A stretch of 64,000 bases of DNA from DATFVA01 sp963774455 (GCA_963774455.1 CAVZFD010000005.1:806001-870000), one strand, 5' to 3'. Shown: positions 1 to 9,951, counted from the first letter of the stretch. Translations and numbers: made by a program. Notes: generated from the sequence alone by a model not told the origin.

Positions 1-29
1 CCAAGCGTAGATATTGAAACTAAATCCAT
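1..29 (-). CDS. Start of an unidentified gene, cut by the window edge
   Basis: On the minus strand an ATG at 29..27 follows an AAAAAGGAG ribosome binding site by five bases and opens a frame that reads MDLVSISTL before leaving the window. It lies about 37 bases downstream of the stop of the VWA gene, so the two are probably cotranscribed. VWA proteins of this kind are often encoded beside a MoxR or magnesium-chelatase-like AAA+ ATPase, which is a possible identity, but nine residues cannot establish it. Confidence 0.45.
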
Positions 30-66
30 CAAAACTCCTTTTTCGTTAGACAATGAAAGCTGAAGA

Positions 67-1164
67 TTATTTCATCCTGCGTCTGCGATTCCTGATATAA
101 TCCTCAAAAATATATTCTCCGAGTCCGGTAAGACTGCTATAGAAAGCGCGGCCCTTATTAGTTGAGGTAAACTCTCTTACAAATTGTTGAAGATAAGGAT
201 CACGGGCAATCATAAAAGTGGTGATTGAGATACCCAGTTTTCTGCTTCTCGCAGCCTGGTCAAGCGTTTTATTAACAATCTTCCTATCCAATCCAAAACT
301 ATTTTTGTAGTACCGTGCACCCTCTTTCAGACAGGTCGGTTTGCCGTCAGTGATCATGAATATTTGTTTATTAGATGTCTTTCTTCTTCTAAGTATATCC
401 AATGCAAGATCTATTCCTGCGACTGTATTAGTGTGATAAGGGCCTACCTGCAGGTATGGAAGATCCTTTATAGCAATAGGCCATGCGTCGTTCCCGAATA
501 CAATAATATCAAGAGTATCTTTCGGGTACTTCGTAGTGATAAGTTCCGAGAGCGCCATTGCTACTTTTTTTGCCGGAGTAATCCGGTCTTCTCCATACAA
601 AATCATGGAATGAGAGATATCAATCATCAGCACCGTAGAAGTAAGCGCTTTAAAGTCTTTCTCCTCTACTTCAAGATCGTTCTCTGTTAATTTAAAGTCA
701 TCTATACCATGATTTATCTGTGCATTCTTGATCGAATTTGTTACATCAATTTGATCCATTGTATCCCCAAAGCTGAACTCACGTCTGTCTGAAGTAAGCT
801 CATCCCCGCTTCCTGAGTAAGGTGTTCTATGATTACCCCGCTTTGATTTCTTCAACTTTCCGAAGATTTCTTCAAGGGATTGCTTACGAATAGACTGTTC
901 ACTCTTTGCAGTAATTACAAAAGTATCCTTGTCGGAATCTTCCTCGATGTAGTTCTTATCCTTCAGCTCATTTATAAAGTCGCCCATTCCGTAGTTATTG
1001 TCCGTTAGATTGTGATTTTTATCCAGTTCATTCATCCAGTTGAGCGCTTCATTTACGTCACCGGATGTAATCGTTAATAACTGCAGGAATATCTTCAGAA
1101 GATCTTCGAAACGGTTTTCACCGCTGTTTCCCGGAATAAATTCCGTAAATCTGTGTCCTATCAT
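67..1164 (-). CDS. VWA domain protein, CoxE/magnesium-chelatase-like
   Basis: A 365-residue protein without signal peptide or membrane segment, so probably cytoplasmic. Residues about 175-345 form a von Willebrand A domain with an intact metal-ion-dependent adhesion site: D182-x-S184-x-S186, a Thr near 245-247 and D273 in the ITDGKPT stretch. The N-terminal half is charged and helical with no recognised domain, and the C-terminus is very basic (RNRRRRMK). Soluble VWA proteins with this layout usually work as adaptors for AAA+ ATPases of the MoxR or chelatase type in assembling or remodelling protein complexes. The gene starting at position 29 could be such a partner, but that is inference. 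The target is unknown. Confidence 0.8.
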   Translation of the reverse strand: MIGHRFTEFIPGNSGENRFEDLLKIFLQLLTITSGDVNEALNWMNELDKNHNLTDNNYGMGDFINELKDKNYIEEDSDKDTFVITAKSEQSIRKQSLEEIFGKLKKSKRGNHRTPYSGSGDELTSDRREFSFGDTMDQIDVTNSIKNAQINHGIDDFKLTENDLEVEEKDFKALTSTVLMIDISHSMILYGEDRITPAKKVAMALSELITTKYPKDTLDIIVFGNDAWPIAIKDLPYLQVGPYHTNTVAGIDLALDILRRRKTSNKQIFMITDGKPTCLKEGARYYKNSFGLDRKIVNKTLDQAARSRKLGISITTFMIARDPYLQQFVREFTSTNKGRAFYSSLTGLGEYIFEDYIRNRRRRMK

Positions 1165-1251
1165 TTCTATTTTTAGTTTGTTAAGCTCTGAATACTAATT
1201 TGTAGACTAAAGTTAAGGAATGCAAGGAAAATATTTCCGGTTTATTTCACA

Positions 1252-2781
1252 TCACCGGGAACCAGTGATTTTGCGTATCATGCTTAGTGCATATACGTTA
1301 GTCCGTTCTGTTTTAAAGGCCAACCTGTAGTGCCTCAGCGCAAGTCCTATATTTCCATCCTTATAGTATGCATCGGCAAGACCGAGGAGAGGTTTAGCCT
1401 GTTGAGGAAAACGGCCCACAAGAAAACGGAAATATCTTACGGCATCAGAAGTTTTATTGAGTCCCAGCAGATCATAACCGAAGAGGCATATTTCATTTAG
1501 GGATGTATCGTAATGGCGTGAGGAATCAGTAGCTATATTTCTATAATAGGCCAGAACAGAATCGACTCCCGAAACTCTGTATACAGACATAAGCCTGTCT
1601 GACATCTGAGCTGCAGGATAAATAACTGTATCATTGAGAATGGTTGAGGCTATATCGAACGCCGCAGCATCGTTATTTCTATCCCGTATATTTAACAGGT
1701 CGACGGCAGCAAGTCTTTCCTCCGGATAAATCAGCAGCAGAGAAGTCCCGTCATATCCATCATGAGCAAAATATTTTCTGCCTGCTTTATCCTTTCCAAG
1801 CGTAAATCCCAGACCGTAATTTACCAGCGTTCCATTCTTTAGTCTTGTTGGTACTAGCATGGAATCCAGTGTTTCAGGTTTAACCAGGTTACCCTCGAGC
1901 AGGTTTACAGCAAACCTCAACAGGTCGCCCGAAGTTGACAACAATCCGCCGCCAGGATATTTATTACTCAGATCTGCGAGCGGAGCATTCTCCAATAATC
2001 TGGCTCTGTTCCTTTCATATATTCCCGTGCGGTAAGGAATTATTCTTTGCTGGTAATCCGGAAGGGTAGAATTCATCAATGCAGGTTCAAAAATATTTTT
2101 CCTGACGTACTCAGCATAAGATTGTCCTGATACATTTTCAATTATCGATCCCAGCAAGTTGTAGCCGAAGGTTGTATATCGATACTTTGTTCCCGGCATA
2201 TAAGCAAGGGTATCATTGCTGACTATACCAACTGCATCCTTAATCGTTGAATAATGTTTGGTATCATCGAATTCTCTCCTATAGTAATTTCGTATCCCGG
2301 CAGTGTGATTCAAGAGCTGGCGGACAGTAAACTTCCACTTCTTTTTAGGAAAATATGGAATATAGAGGCGAGCATCATTATCCAGCCTGATTTTTCCTTT
2401 TTCCACAAGCTGCATAACCGCAACGGCTGTAATAGATTTTGAGATAGAGGCGATTCTAAAAAGCGAACCGTCCGTTACGGGTGTATTATTCTCAACATCC
2501 GCAATTCCCGAATTGCCGAGCCAGAAGATCTTTCCATTCAAGGCTGCACCTGCCGATATTCCCGGAATCAGTTTGTTTGTTCTGAATTCTTTTAAATACC
2601 TGTCCAGGCTCTTTTTTATCTCATCCTCTTTTTTTCTTACAGGCCGATCTTTTTGTCCCTGAACCACGTTCCTTGTTTTTACGCCTTCCTCCTTCTCCTG
2701 GGCAGAGATCATAGCAGGCAAGAAAAATGCAGTAAAAAGCATGAGCAGGGCAGCACTGATGTAGCTAAAATTTCTATTCAT
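1252..2781 (-). CDS. Secreted serine hydrolase, class C beta-lactamase/LACTB fold
   Basis: A 509-residue protein with a signal peptide (residues 1-27, ending ISAQ). The beta-lactamase/transpeptidase-like fold spans about 55-385. The nucleophile motif is S112-I-S-K115. The second motif reads Y202-T-T204 where class C enzymes have Y-A/S-N; LACTB-type proteases have YST here, so a peptidase or esterase is likelier than antibiotic resistance. The third motif is HDG in AHDGYDGTS. The last ~100 residues resemble TPR-like helices (LLGLADAYYKDGNIGLALRHY), probably a protein-binding tail. The substrate is unknown. It is separated from tig-clpP by a hairpin terminator and is probably monocistronic or cotranscribed with the VWA gene 87 bases downstream. 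Confidence 0.85.
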   Translation of the reverse strand: MNRNFSYISAALLMLFTAFFLPAMISAQEKEEGVKTRNVVQGQKDRPVRKKEDEIKKSLDRYLKEFRTNKLIPGISAGAALNGKIFWLGNSGIADVENNTPVTDGSLFRIASISKSITAVAVMQLVEKGKIRLDNDARLYIPYFPKKKWKFTVRQLLNHTAGIRNYYRREFDDTKHYSTIKDAVGIVSNDTLAYMPGTKYRYTTFGYNLLGSIIENVSGQSYAEYVRKNIFEPALMNSTLPDYQQRIIPYRTGIYERNRARLLENAPLADLSNKYPGGGLLSTSGDLLRFAVNLLEGNLVKPETLDSMLVPTRLKNGTLVNYGLGFTLGKDKAGRKYFAHDGYDGTSLLLIYPEERLAAVDLLNIRDRNNDAAAFDIASTILNDTVIYPAAQMSDRLMSVYRVSGVDSVLAYYRNIATDSSRHYDTSLNEICLFGYDLLGLNKTSDAVRYFRFLVGRFPQQAKPLLGLADAYYKDGNIGLALRHYRLAFKTERTNVYALSMIRKITGSR

Positions 2782-2823
2782 TTAAATAAGAAATGAAAAT
2801 ACGGTAAGTAATATAAGAAGGAA

Positions 2824-2849
2824 AAGGGATTGAGATTACCCAATCCCTT
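2824..2849 (-). terminator. Hairpin terminator after clpP
   Basis: AAGGGATTG (2824-2832) pairs perfectly with CAATCCCTT (2841-2849) around an eight-base loop. On the minus strand the stem is followed by TTCCTTCTT, a T-rich but not pure tract. It lies just beyond the clpP stop and before the serine hydrolase gene, so it probably ends the tig-clpP transcript. Confidence 0.6.
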
Positions 2850-2855
2850 ATTAAT

Positions 2856-3488
2856 TTATTTTTTATTATCTGAAAGAGGAATTCTTTTTTCGATGATATT
2901 GTCTATCAGTTTATAATCTTTTGCTTCCTGTGCTGAAAGGAAATAATCCCTATCGCAGTCTTTGGTGATCTGTTCAATAGATTTTCCCGTGTGTTCGGCC
3001 AGTATTTTATATAGAGAGTCGCGGGTTTTCAGCATTTCCTTTGCATGAATTTCAATATCTGAAGTCTGTCCCTGCAGGCCTCCGACCCACGGCTGATGTA
3101 TCATAATCTTTGCGTTAGGGAGAGCGGTTCTTTTTCCAGCTGAGCCGCCTGCAAGCAGGATAGCACCCATACTGGCGGCCATACCGACGCATATAGTAGA
3201 TATATCAGGCTTTACATATTTCATTGTATCATAGATTGCCAGTCCCGCTGTTACGCTTCCACCTGGTGAATTAATATAAATATTGATGTCCTTTTCAGAA
3301 TCCTCAGCCTCCAGGAAGATAAGCTGAGCGATAATCAAACTAGCAATATGATCGTCAATAGCAGTACCTATGAAAATTATTCTTTCTCTAAGCAGACGGG
3401 AAAAAATATCCATCCCGCGTTCACCGCGGCCTGTCTGTTCGATGACATAGGGTACCAGCTGGTTATAAATTTCAGGATGTTTGGTCAT
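2856..3488 (-). CDS. clpP: ATP-dependent Clp protease proteolytic subunit
   Basis: A 210-residue serine peptidase of family S14, the barrel-forming proteolytic subunit that degrades proteins unfolded by ClpX/ClpA-type ATPases in the cytoplasm. The catalytic triad is intact: S106 in GMAASMGA, H131 in IMIHQPW and D181 in DRDYFLSA. The length matches the family. Its start overlaps the stop of tig by four bases, so translation is coupled. The usual third gene of the tig-clpP-clpX cluster is absent: a terminator and an unrelated hydrolase follow, so clpX must lie elsewhere. Confidence 0.97.
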   Translation of the reverse strand: MTKHPEIYNQLVPYVIEQTGRGERGMDIFSRLLRERIIFIGTAIDDHIASLIIAQLIFLEAEDSEKDINIYINSPGGSVTAGLAIYDTMKYVKPDISTICVGMAASMGAILLAGGSAGKRTALPNAKIMIHQPWVGGLQGQTSDIEIHAKEMLKTRDSLYKILAEHTGKSIEQITKDCDRDYFLSAQEAKDYKLIDNIIEKRIPLSDNKK

Positions 3489-4804
3489 TTAGTTTCCTCT
3501 GTTTTAGTATTTGTTAATTCCGACGGATCTACTTTGTTAATCTTATTATTCTCTTTCAGGAAGTCAAGCAGTTTCTGATCCCTGAGACGTTCAGCAAAGT
3601 TAGATGATTTGTAATAGTTTAGCAATTTATCCTCAGGCAAACCTGTCTTCTCTGCGTCCTTCTTCACAAGTTCCTGTAAGTCATCATCACTAACTTCAAT
3701 ATTTTCTTTCTTCTCAATTTCATTCTTTATCAGATACCATTTCACCTCATATTCAGCATAGCTGCGGAGACGTTTAGCTGCCTCTTCGCGATCGTATTTA
3801 CGGTAGCCCTGTTTCTTTGATTCCTGCTCCTCCCGTTCAATCAGGTCGCTCAGAAAGTTGTTTACCAGGGAGGTGGGGGGTGTGAAATCATTAATTTTCA
3901 CTATCTCCTGTATCAGTTTGTCGCGTGTAATCTCATCTGTTCTCTGATCGTAATACTTCTGAATATCCGAACTAATATTCTCCCTAAAGGCTTGCTCATT
4001 ATCAAACTTATCCTTAGTAATCTTTTTAAGAAACTCTTCATTTAGTTCAGGGAGAAGGTATTTTTTTATGTCCTTAATCTCAGCCTTGTAAATAAAGTCT
4101 TCCTTAACAGGTTCCTCCCCGCCCTTATCATTTTTTAACTTACGTTCATCGGTAAAACTGAACTCAAACGTATCACCGACTTTCTTACCTTTTGATCTCT
4201 CAACAATATCCTTCTGAACATTCTCATTTGACAAATCTACATCGAACGTTTCAGGTTTGCTGCCTTCATAAGGCTCACCCTTTTCATTCAGTCGCTGAAG
4301 GTTCAGCTTAATCAGGTAATTATTATCTTCACCTACAACCTCTTCCTCAACCTGCGAAGCATTGGCCTTCTGAACATGCATTATTTCATGTTCAATTTCC
4401 TCATCCTTCACTTTGAAGTCGGGTATATCCATACTGATATCCGTATAGCCCTTAACATCAAGCTGGGGTATAATCTCATAATGAACTTTGAAGTGGAAAT
4501 CCTCCCCGGGCTTAAACTTAATATCTGAAAGGACAGGCTGACCGATAGGCTGAAGATTTTTATCCTTTACGACCTTCCAGAATCTGCTGTTAGCAGCTTT
4601 CTCGGCGGCTTCATATTCAAGCGCATCGCCATACATCTTCTTAATCATCGAAAGAGGAACCTTTCCCTTCCTGAATCCCGGCACCTGAATTTTCTTGGAC
4701 TGATTTTTAACTTCGGCCTCGATATCCTGTTTTATTTCGTCATAAGACATTGTAACTTCCACTTCATTTTCTGAAGCAGATATCTCGTTAACTTTTATTT
4801 CCAA
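3485..4804 (-). CDS. tig: Trigger factor, ribosome-associated chaperone
   Basis: A 439-residue trigger factor, which binds near the ribosomal exit tunnel and shields nascent chains. The N-terminal domain carries the ribosome-docking signature GFRKGKVP at about 43-50. A peptidyl-prolyl isomerase-like domain follows at about 150-245; it is divergent from FKBP, as is usual in Bacteroidota. The C-terminal helical cradle occupies about 250-430. An AGAGGA-type ribosome binding site precedes the ATG at 4804. It is first in a two-gene operon with clpP, coupling folding and proteolysis. Confidence 0.95.
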   Translation of the reverse strand: MEIKVNEISASENEVEVTMSYDEIKQDIEAEVKNQSKKIQVPGFRKGKVPLSMIKKMYGDALEYEAAEKAANSRFWKVVKDKNLQPIGQPVLSDIKFKPGEDFHFKVHYEIIPQLDVKGYTDISMDIPDFKVKDEEIEHEIMHVQKANASQVEEEVVGEDNNYLIKLNLQRLNEKGEPYEGSKPETFDVDLSNENVQKDIVERSKGKKVGDTFEFSFTDERKLKNDKGGEEPVKEDFIYKAEIKDIKKYLLPELNEEFLKKITKDKFDNEQAFRENISSDIQKYYDQRTDEITRDKLIQEIVKINDFTPPTSLVNNFLSDLIEREEQESKKQGYRKYDREEAAKRLRSYAEYEVKWYLIKNEIEKKENIEVSDDDLQELVKKDAEKTGLPEDKLLNYYKSSNFAERLRDQKLLDFLKENNKINKVDPSELTNTKTEETK

Positions 4805-5150
4805 TTTATCCTCTGGTTCTTTTTAATTATAATAATAATGCTGCATTCCCGAGACCTGCACCTTCAAACGGTTGATCCGCAGCACCCGCGTGTTTTTATA
4901 AATAATCGAACTGTAAAGATAATAAAAAGCGTTCAAATCTAACATTTTCCAGCGCATATCCTGATTAGTTTCCGGCCTGCTGAATAGACCCTTGGGATAA
5001 ATCCGTGTAACCGTCCGGGGAAGCCTTATATTTATATTTTCTTTCCCCCGGCAATAAAATTCCGTATGTTAAAGTATAGTTATAACAGGGAATCAGCCCT
5101 GCAGGAGAGAATACCAACAAATAAATTCATGATTTAAGTGGGAGAGTTTT
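4805..5150. other. Intergenic region between divergent tig and DUF1028 genes
   Basis: 346 bases without a gene. It must hold promoters for both directions. On the minus strand TAGATTTG (4941..4934) matches the Bacteroidota -7 element TAnnTTTG and would give tig a leader of roughly 120 bases, but no TTTG lies at the expected upstream distance. On the plus strand a GGGAGAG ribosome binding site precedes the ATG at 5151. No conserved RNA structure was recognised. Confidence 0.5.
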
Positions 5151-6491
5151 ATGAAACCGTCAGCTTTATTTTTATCATTCTTAATAGTAATTCTTTTCAC
5201 TTTTAATATTGCTGCACAGGACACCTTTTCAATCGTTGCGGTAGATACAGTTACGGGTGAGATCGGCAGTGCAGGTGCATCCTGTGTAGGTGCCATAAAT
5301 GGTGTAGGAGCTTATATTATAAGCGATGTGATTGAGGGAGTCGGCGGCATTCATACACAGGCTTCGTGGCTTGTAGCCAACCAGCAGAACGCTCACGCAA
5401 GGATGCTGGAAGGATTAAGTCCGCAGGAAATAATCGACTGGCTAGTTGCAAACGATATTCAGGGTAACCCAACTGTAAGGCAATACGGAATAGTAGATCT
5501 TACGCGTAATGGAGAAAGTGCTGCGTACACAGGAGAGAATTGTTTGAATTATAAGAACCATGCGGTCGGTCCGGGTTATTCAATACAGGGAAACATTTTG
5601 CTGGGTACGCTTATAATTGATACAATGAAAGCGACTTTCCTGAATACTCCGGGACCGCTGGCCGACAGGCTAATGGCAGCTCTGCAATCTGCTAAGATAC
5701 TCGGCGCCGACACCAGGTGCGCATCGAGGGGCACATCATCGGAATCCGGCTTTATAAAAGTGGTCAGAATAGGTGACGGAGGCACACCTTATCTTCAAAT
5801 CATCATACCTGATACACCTGTGGGTACTGACCCAATCGACCTGGTTCAGGAAGGATTTAATGACTGGAAAGATTCGCTTTACATATTTGTCGATCCATTC
5901 CTTTCGGAGATCGAAGCAGCTCCCGATTCAATTCCTGCGGATGGAATATCAGAAGCTGAAATAACTATTAGTCCTAAAAATAATTCAGACACGCTGCTTG
6001 CAGCCGGACTAAAAATAATTTTATCGAACACAGGAGGCGGGGTTTTAGGAAATGTTACAGACAATGGTGAAGGAACATATAAGGCACTGATCACCTCTCC
6101 GACAGAAACAGGCAGTGACACAATATCTGCATCAGTTATTTCTTCAGATGACACATTATCTCTTTTCCAAAAAATCATAATTACTTATGTAACTCCGGTA
6201 TCAACAAGGGAAATCCGGCCGGCAAAAGGAGGATACTACTTATATCAGAACTACCCGCAGCCCTTCAACCCTACAACCACAATCCGGTACCATATTCCTG
6301 ATCCGGGATTTGTTACGTTGAAAGTATATGATGTATTAGGCAATGAAATTGCCATCCTGGTAAATGATGAGAAGGCAGCCGGAACGTATTCGGTCAGCTT
6401 TAACGGATCTGATCTATCTTCCGGTGTTTACACCTACAAAATCACAGCAGGATCTTTTACTGATTTCCGCAAGATGATGCTGGTGAAATAA
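5151..6491 (+). CDS. Secreted DUF1028 protein with Ig-like and type IX sorting domains
   Basis: A 446-residue exported protein. Residues 1-22 are a signal peptide (ends NIAAQ). Residues about 24-230 are a DUF1028 domain, opening FSIVAVDTVTGEIGSAGAS; the family is thought to have an Ntn-hydrolase-like fold but its reaction is unknown. Residues about 250-345 look like a bacterial Ig-like (invasin/Big_1) repeat: DSIPADGISEAEITI, with a GEGTY motif. Residues about 365-446 are a type IX sorting domain with NYPQPFNPTTTIRY and the ending DFRKMMLVK, so the mature protein is probably moved across the outer membrane and attached or released. It is the first of three such cargo genes here. Confidence 0.88.
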   Translation: MKPSALFLSFLIVILFTFNIAAQDTFSIVAVDTVTGEIGSAGASCVGAINGVGAYIISDVIEGVGGIHTQASWLVANQQNAHARMLEGLSPQEIIDWLVANDIQGNPTVRQYGIVDLTRNGESAAYTGENCLNYKNHAVGPGYSIQGNILLGTLIIDTMKATFLNTPGPLADRLMAALQSAKILGADTRCASRGTSSESGFIKVVRIGDGGTPYLQIIIPDTPVGTDPIDLVQEGFNDWKDSLYIFVDPFLSEIEAAPDSIPADGISEAEITISPKNNSDTLLAAGLKIILSNTGGGVLGNVTDNGEGTYKALITSPTETGSDTISASVISSDDTLSLFQKIIITYVTPVSTREIRPAKGGYYLYQNYPQPFNPTTTIRYHIPDPGFVTLKVYDVLGNEIAILVNDEKAAGTYSVSFNGSDLSSGVYTYKITAGSFTDFRKMMLVK

Positions 6492-6879
6492 CGACATATG
6501 TCGCCTCAGAAATAATTTAACAACTGAGATGACAGCCGATATTAAGCAGGAAATTAATAAACAGGCAACCATAAAAGTTCAGAAGGAAGTTCATATCGGA
6601 ACTAAATGATCCCGAAGAATACTTTGGTTTTACTCTTTTAGATTTGAATGGTACTGTATTAGTCAGGACATTGTGACTTTTATTTGTTCGTTACTTCAAA
6701 AAAATATACCTGAACCCTGCCTTAAGTTCCTGTTGACTATGTATTTTCAGTAGAAAGAACATATCCTCTGGTTGGGACTCCGAAGTTTCCTCATTTGACT
6801 CTATAGTTCCTATTTATTAAGTTCGTGTGTCCCTATATGGAGTTACAACATCCTATGGGGGACACATTTAGAAAACAGG
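6492..6879. other. Intergenic region upstream of the TrmB-type regulator
   Basis: 388 bases with no convincing gene. A 12-base palindrome CGACATATGTCG (6492-6503) sits directly after the preceding stop. A TAGATTTG hexamer-type -7 match occurs at 6639-6646 without a matching upstream box. The last 60 bases contain the inverted repeat annotated separately. Nothing else was recognised. Confidence 0.5.
6826..6866. promoter_or_regulatory. Inverted repeat, candidate operator of the TrmB-type gene
   Basis: TGTGTCCC (6826-6833) and its exact complement GGGACACA (6859-6866) flank 25 bases. The half-site centres are 33 bases apart, about three helical turns, so a dimer or tetramer could bind both on one face. 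The right arm ends 14 bases before the ATG of the regulator, a position suited to autorepression. That it is an operator is inference. Confidence 0.35.
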
Positions 6880-7716
6880 ATGGAAATGCAGGATTTGATT
6901 GAAAAGCTACAACTTTTAGATATACCGAGGCGGGAAGCCGAGGTCTACCTGGCTCTTCTACAGAAGAATGAATTTACAGCACCTGAAATTTCAGGAATAA
7001 CATCAGTCAGCCGCACCAAGACATATGAAATACTGCAGAACCTGGTTAAAAAAGGACTTGCGGGACAGAGCTACAAAAACGGCATCAAGGTATTCAGCAG
7101 CATTAGTCCTGATATCGTCATGAAAAACATCAGCACCGAGTATGACAGGAAGAAATTTGTTGCCGATAAACTGCAGAAAGACCTGATGGCACTAAAGGCT
7201 TCACAGGCCGGAAATTCAGCATCCCTCGACTATATTGAAATATTAACCGAACGAGAGCAAATAAAGGAGAGATGGCTGTCAATTCAAAATAATACAAGAA
7301 AAGAGCTCCTCCTTTTTTCCAAAAGCCCGTATTCATTTTCCCTGGAAGAGAACCTTGATTACGAAAAAGCCCTGTTAAAAAGAGATGTGGATTTCAAATG
7401 CATATATGAATATTACAATATTAAAAATGAAGAAGAGAAAGACCTCTTTATTACAACACTGGAGAGATATGAAGAGATAGGTGAAGATATCAGGATCGTA
7501 GATAATCTTACGATGAAGCTTTGCGTGAGCGACAGCACAATAACAATGCTCGCTTTAAACGACAGGGTTTCTCTTAAACCCAGTATTACAACAATGTTTG
7601 TAAATCACCCGAGTTATGCAGTCTCACTCCGGATGGTCTTTTTTACTTTCTGGTCAAATGGTTTAACCCTCGGAGAGTTTAAAAATAACGTCTCCCGTTA
7701 TATCCAGGTTACATAA
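6880..7716 (+). CDS. TrmB-family transcriptional regulator
   Basis: A 278-residue cytoplasmic protein. Residues about 3-75 are a winged helix-turn-helix of the TrmB/MarR-like type (LDIPRREAEVYLALLQ, then SVSRTKTYEILQNL as the recognition part), followed by a short coiled coil and a C-terminal domain of about 170 residues resembling the PLD-like fold of TrmB effector domains. TrmB proteins mostly control sugar transport and metabolism and are much commoner in archaea than bacteria. Here the gene stands alone between type IX cargo genes, so its targets may be those neighbours or itself. The effector is unknown. An AACAGG ribosome binding site supports the ATG at 6880. Confidence 0.82.
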   Translation: MEMQDLIEKLQLLDIPRREAEVYLALLQKNEFTAPEISGITSVSRTKTYEILQNLVKKGLAGQSYKNGIKVFSSISPDIVMKNISTEYDRKKFVADKLQKDLMALKASQAGNSASLDYIEILTEREQIKERWLSIQNNTRKELLLFSKSPYSFSLEENLDYEKALLKRDVDFKCIYEYYNIKNEEEKDLFITTLERYEEIGEDIRIVDNLTMKLCVSDSTITMLALNDRVSLKPSITTMFVNHPSYAVSLRMVFFTFWSNGLTLGEFKNNVSRYIQVT

Positions 7717-7801
7717 TCTTGTTCTTTACTGAATTGATACCTAGTGTTCAATCCAAAAAATAAACAATCAACTATATTTCTTACTTTACTCTGGAGATAC
7801 A

Positions 7802-9889
7802 ATGTATAAATTATTCAGATTCTCTGTTTTCACAGTCTTATTGGGGTTGGTTTTTATTGGTGTTCCGAATGCTCAATGGCAATCGGCAGCCGGTCCTGAC
7901 GGCGGGGGAACGACGTGTCTTGCTGAACATGATTCCATGATCTTTGCAGGCACGATTTCGGGTATTTATAAAAGCACGGACAGCGGGCTCACCTGGTCAA
8001 ACGCGAGCTCCGGACTTCCTACAACTTATATCTACGATCTCTATTCTACTCCTTTTTCAATCTACACTTGCTCATATGAAGGAATATTCAGGTCAGATAA
8101 TAATGGTGAATCCTGGACAGAAACCGACGCAGGGATAGCTACAGATAATGTATATTCTCTTACTTCAATTGATACCGTCCTCTTTGCCGGTACGATGAAC
8201 GGTGTATACAGGTCCATTGATAACGCGAATTCGTGGACTCGTGTTGATTCGGGGATGACCGATCCTTTTGTTAATAATGTTACTGCACTTGGAGCGTATC
8301 TTTTTGCTGCTACTGATGATGGGGTTTATAGATCAGATGACCTGGGTGATACCTGGCAGTATGCTGGTAATGGTATTACAGGCGGAGCGGTTCATACTAT
8401 GGGAACCCTTGGCCGTTCGCAGGTATTTGCCGGAACCAGTGATGGTATTTTTGTTTCAACAGATCAGGGTGGTAACTGGACATCGATTACAGGCAACATC
8501 GCACCCGCTGCGGTTTATTCTATGGGGTTATATAATGACAAGATGTTCATCGGCGTTGCCAAAAACGGAGCTTTCGTTTCAACTGATCAGGGAGTAACCT
8601 GGGATCCGGTCGATCCCAGTCTTGATAATCCTTACATAGGCGATTTCCTGAAATTCTATGATGTGTTATTTGCAGCAAGCGGAGATGGTGTTTACAAATC
8701 TACAGACAACGGGAACAATTGGAGCCGGATGGCCCAGGGAATTTATTCAACCAGTGTTCGAACTTTCCTCAATCTCGGCTCTGATATACTTGCGGGCACG
8801 TTCGATAGCGGCGCTTTCATATCGCATGACGACGGGTTAACATGGGAACCTTTCCCGAATATAGATGCCTACGGAATTCGTAAACTTGCAAAAAGCGATT
8901 CGGCGTTATTCGCAGCTACAACGACCGACGGACTGCTTCGGTCAACAGACGGCGGTACAACATGGGAAAGAGTTATGTCGGGCGTAAGAGATACGTATAT
9001 AAGGACAGTCGGTGCACACGGCAATACAGTATTGGCGGCCACGTTTTCTAACGGCGCTTACAGATCAACCGACAATGGAACAAACTGGACACCCATAGAC
9101 GGTAGTCTGAGCGATCCCGATATAGAAAATTTTACTTTTATAGGAACAGATATATATGCAGCCACATTATTCTCTGGATTCATTTTCCGGTCAACTGATG
9201 ACGGGCAGACCTGGACAGAATCGTCTACGGGTTTATCGGGATACTCTTCAACCCATAAGGTTATAGCAGTCGGTCAAACTCTGTTTGCGGCAGCGAATGA
9301 CGGTATGTACGTGTCCGAAGACGGAGGAAATAACTGGAACCTAAAGAATAACGGTTTGACCTCGGTAGTATTGCAGACAGTTGATGCCTACGGTTCAACA
9401 GTACTTACAGGAACTACCGAAGGCTATGCTTTTGAATCAACCGATAATGGTGATACCTGGACATCAATCAGCGACGGCTTACCCCCGGCCGGTTATACCA
9501 GTGCAGTTGAAGCATTTCATGTAAGCGGGCAGAATTTAATATGCGGTACATACTCAACAGGGGTGTTATGGCGGCCTGCGAACCAGGTTATAACTTCAGT
9601 GAAACAGGAGAATAACAGTATGCCTGATAATTATTCTTTAAGCCAGAACTATCCCAATCCATTCAACCCCACGACTCAGATAAGCTACAGTATACCAAAA
9701 GATGGATTTGTAAGTCTGAAAATTTACAATTCGCTTGGACAGCAGGTAGCAAGTCTGGTAAATGGGATAGTAAAATCAGGTACACACGAAGTAACATTTA
9801 ATGGAGCAAACCTTGCGAGCGGAGTATATTATTATAGAATCCAGGCAGGTGAGAGTATAGCAGTGAAGAAGATGATGTTGATTAAATAA
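7802..9889 (+). CDS. Secreted beta-propeller (BNR/sortilin-like) protein with type IX sorting domain
   Basis: A 695-residue protein with a signal peptide (1-24, ending PNAQ). Residues about 25-595 are a string of at least a dozen propeller blades built on the pattern G-hydrophobic-Y/F-R/K-S-T-D-N/D-x-G-x-x-W, as in sortilin/VPS10, BNR and Ycf48-type repeats. Residues about 612-695 are a type IX sorting domain (NYPNPFNPTTQIS, ending KKMMLIK). Such propellers bind proteins or glycans at the cell surface; no catalytic site is evident. A TCTGGAGA ribosome binding site precedes the ATG. The repeats make the gene prone to copy-number change. Confidence 0.87.
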   Translation: MYKLFRFSVFTVLLGLVFIGVPNAQWQSAAGPDGGGTTCLAEHDSMIFAGTISGIYKSTDSGLTWSNASSGLPTTYIYDLYSTPFSIYTCSYEGIFRSDNNGESWTETDAGIATDNVYSLTSIDTVLFAGTMNGVYRSIDNANSWTRVDSGMTDPFVNNVTALGAYLFAATDDGVYRSDDLGDTWQYAGNGITGGAVHTMGTLGRSQVFAGTSDGIFVSTDQGGNWTSITGNIAPAAVYSMGLYNDKMFIGVAKNGAFVSTDQGVTWDPVDPSLDNPYIGDFLKFYDVLFAASGDGVYKSTDNGNNWSRMAQGIYSTSVRTFLNLGSDILAGTFDSGAFISHDDGLTWEPFPNIDAYGIRKLAKSDSALFAATTTDGLLRSTDGGTTWERVMSGVRDTYIRTVGAHGNTVLAATFSNGAYRSTDNGTNWTPIDGSLSDPDIENFTFIGTDIYAATLFSGFIFRSTDDGQTWTESSTGLSGYSSTHKVIAVGQTLFAAANDGMYVSEDGGNNWNLKNNGLTSVVLQTVDAYGSTVLTGTTEGYAFESTDNGDTWTSISDGLPPAGYTSAVEAFHVSGQNLICGTYSTGVLWRPANQVITSVKQENNSMPDNYSLSQNYPNPFNPTTQISYSIPKDGFVSLKIYNSLGQQVASLVNGIVKSGTHEVTFNGANLASGVYYYRIQAGESIAVKKMMLIK

Positions 9890-9922
9890 TGGGCTGACTA
9901 AAGATTAATCGATCAAAGATCA

Positions 9923-9951
9923 GGGAAGGCAGTGCTGCCTTCCCTTTTTTT
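9923..9951 (+). terminator. Strong intrinsic terminator after the propeller gene
   Basis: GGGAAGGCAG (9923-9932) and CTGCCTTCCC (9935-9944) form a near-perfect GC-rich hairpin; the innermost bases must stay open for the loop. Seven T residues follow directly (9945-9951). It lies 34 bases beyond the stop at 9889. Confidence 0.9.

Noticed and set aside
1252..2781. Beta-lactamase as an antibiotic resistance gene
   Set aside because: Second motif YTT and the C-terminal tail fit LACTB-like peptidases or esterases better than class C beta-lactamases.
6492..6503. 12-base palindrome CGACATATGTCG after the first type IX gene
   Set aside because: No T tract and too short for a stable terminator; could be chance.
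8268..8597. Alternative-frame ORF within the propeller gene
   Set aside because: Produced by the repeated codon structure of the blades.
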